NCBI GenBank assembly: GCA_043782365.1
Contig: JAYWAO010000418.1
Coordinates: 1 to 28,971, forward strand
DNA length: 28,971 bases
Direction of reading: 5' to 3'
Origin: CAIWCD01 sp043782365
GTDB taxonomy: Bacteria; Myxococcota; Myxococcia; Myxococcales; 40CM-4-68-19
The translations under genes and the position numbers were made by a program. Within the stretch, counting starts at the first letter, position 1. Each line of letters begins with the position of its first letter. The notes under the pieces were generated by a model. That model did no database searches. It was not told the origin of the DNA and saw only the letters and a program-made list of their open reading frames with translations. This document shows positions 28,079 through 28,971 of this stretch, piece after piece.

Positions 28079-28971
28079 CTACCCGATCACCCTCCCCACC
28101 ACCGCCCCAAGGCTCGCCCCCGCCATCGCCAGCCAGAGTATTACACCAAACACCAGCGGCCGCACGCCCACCTCGCGCAGCGACTCCCGCGACAGCCCCG
28201 CGCCGATGAGGAACAGCACCACCACCATCGCCTGCTTCGCGGCCGCCGCCGCGTAGTGCCCCGGCATCTGCAGCGCGGGCACATAGGTGACCAGCGCGGC
28301 AGCCAGCACGAATCCCAAGATGAACCACGGCCGCTTCGGCTGTCCCTCGGGCAACTGCCCGTCCGCACCGACAAGTGTATGACGCTTGTTCCACGCCCCA
28401 ACCGCCAGCGTCAGCGGGACGATCCAGAGCGCCCTCGCCAGCTTCACCGTGGTCGCGACCGCCACCGCGCCGCCGCCCCAGGCCACCGCCGCGCCCACCA
28501 CCGACGAGGTGTCGTGGATGGCGATCGCGCTCCAGAGGCCGAACTGCCCGTCGCTGAGGCCGAAGAAGTGTCCGATCGGCGGGAAGGCGAAGAGCGCCAC
28601 CGCGTTGAGCAGGAACACCGTCGCCAGCGCCACCGTGGTCTCGTGCTCCTTGGGCCGCAGCACCGCGGCCACCGCGGCGATGGCGCTGCCGCCGCAGATC
28701 GCCGTGCCCACCGTGATCAGCGCGGCGACGATCCGCTCCACCCCCAGCAGGCGCGAGAGCAGCGCGCCCAGCAAGAGCGCGGTGGCGATGCCGAGCGCCG
28801 TGTAGACGACGCCGCTCGCGCCGGCGCGGGCGACCGCGCGCAGGTCCATCCCGGCGCCCAGGCCCATCACCGAGAGCGAGAGGAGCGACGAGGTCAGCGC
28901 CTTGGTGCGCTGCGCGTGCGGATTGCCCACCGTCAGCGCGAGCCCGAGGCCGAAGAGCAGCCCGAGCCCCG
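28079..28971 (-). CDS. yeiH: YeiH/UPF0324-family putative sulfate-exporter-like membrane protein (partial, 5' end outside window)
   Basis: A multi-pass inner-membrane protein of the UPF0324 (YeiH) family, annotated by homology as a putative sulfate exporter, with real substrate unproven. On the minus strand the frame stays open to the window edge, so the true start is outside; the last in-window bases read GLGLLFGLGLALTVGNPHAQ in frame, consistent with the family's N-terminal helices. The most diagnostic stretches are TAICGGSAIAAVAAVL, VFLLNAVALFAFPPIGH and AIAIHDTSSVVGAAVAWG. The stop is TAG at 28081-28079. It is convergent with the Uma2 region and about 370 bases from its stop. One GTATTAC site lies in its 3' part (28138-28144). 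No terminator is evident between the two strands. Confidence 0.93.
   Translation of the reverse strand, partial: GLGLLFGLGLALTVGNPHAQRTKALTSSLLSLSVMGLGAGMDLRAVARAGASGVVYTALGIATALLLGALLSRLLGVERIVAALITVGTAICGGSAIAAVAAVLRPKEHETTVALATVFLLNAVALFAFPPIGHFFGLSDGQFGLWSAIAIHDTSSVVGAAVAWGGGAVAVATTVKLARALWIVPLTLAVGAWNKRHTLVGADGQLPEGQPKRPWFILGFVLAAALVTYVPALQMPGHYAAAAAKQAMVVVLFLIGAGLSRESLREVGVRPLVFGVILWLAMAGASLGAVVGRVIG
28137..28146. repeat. GTAWTAC-core site AGTATTACAC
   Basis: An A+T-rich island in the yeiH-like gene, core GTATTAC at 28138-28144; read on the gene strand it is GTGTAATACT. Confidence 0.45.

Noticed and set aside
27630..28394. Minus-strand 254-codon frame over the yeiH-like gene and small open frame
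   Set aside because: It is out of frame with the clear YeiH-family gene and translates to unrecognisable Arg/Ala/Pro-rich sequence.

Overview
The window is very GC-rich chromosomal DNA with strong G/C bias at third codon positions, dense gene packing and long spurious antisense frames. The organism is best guessed as a Gram-negative, myxobacterium-like (Myxococcota/deltaproteobacterial) bacterium. That rests on base composition, an outer-membrane cellulose-export porin, many lipoprotein signals, and a large secreted protein ending in a Cys-bearing C-terminal sorting tail like MYXO-CTERM tags. No rRNA or other phylogenetic marker is present, so this is inference.

Layout. Positions 1-300 are a less GC-rich upstream region with short repeats and no convincing gene. 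Positions 301-10721 are a bacterial cellulose synthase operon, bcsQ(with a BcsR-like N-terminus)-bcsA-bcsB-bcsZ-bcsC, in which every junction is a 4-base start/stop overlap (ATGA, GTGA, GTGA, GTGA). The same strand continues with gaps of 15, 13 and 3 bases and one more 4-base overlap into four secreted proteins: a beta-propeller lipoprotein (10737-12032), a 1951-residue mosaic protein with a PQQ-type propeller, ASPM/SPD-2/Hydin-like domains, an L-type lectin-like domain, seven Ig-like domains and a C-terminal sorting tail (12046-17901), and two tandem paralogous lipoproteins, each with an Ig-like repeat stalk and a GH44 endoglucanase/xyloglucanase domain (17905-21513 and 21510-25121). The whole 301-25121 block looks like one transcription unit of nearly 25 kb.

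As a system: BcsA makes the glucan under c-di-GMP control (intact PilZ motif), BcsB and BcsC carry it out, and BcsZ (GH8) trims it. The downstream genes would place two long-stalked GH44 glucanases, a lectin-bearing giant protein and a propeller lipoprotein on the cell surface next to the emerging polymer. This synthesis-plus-remodelling/adhesion arrangement is the most interesting feature of the window. The proposed link is from gene order and domain content, not from any direct data.

Positions 25182-27706 hold a DEAD-box RNA helicase with a DbpA-type C-terminal RNA-binding domain and, 2 bases later, a Uma2-family (PD-(D/E)XK-like) protein, followed in the same frame after a TAG stop by a small open frame of uncertain status. 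The right edge is a YeiH/UPF0324-family membrane protein on the minus strand, cut by the window end. I found no tRNA, rRNA, CRISPR array, transposase or convincing intrinsic terminator.
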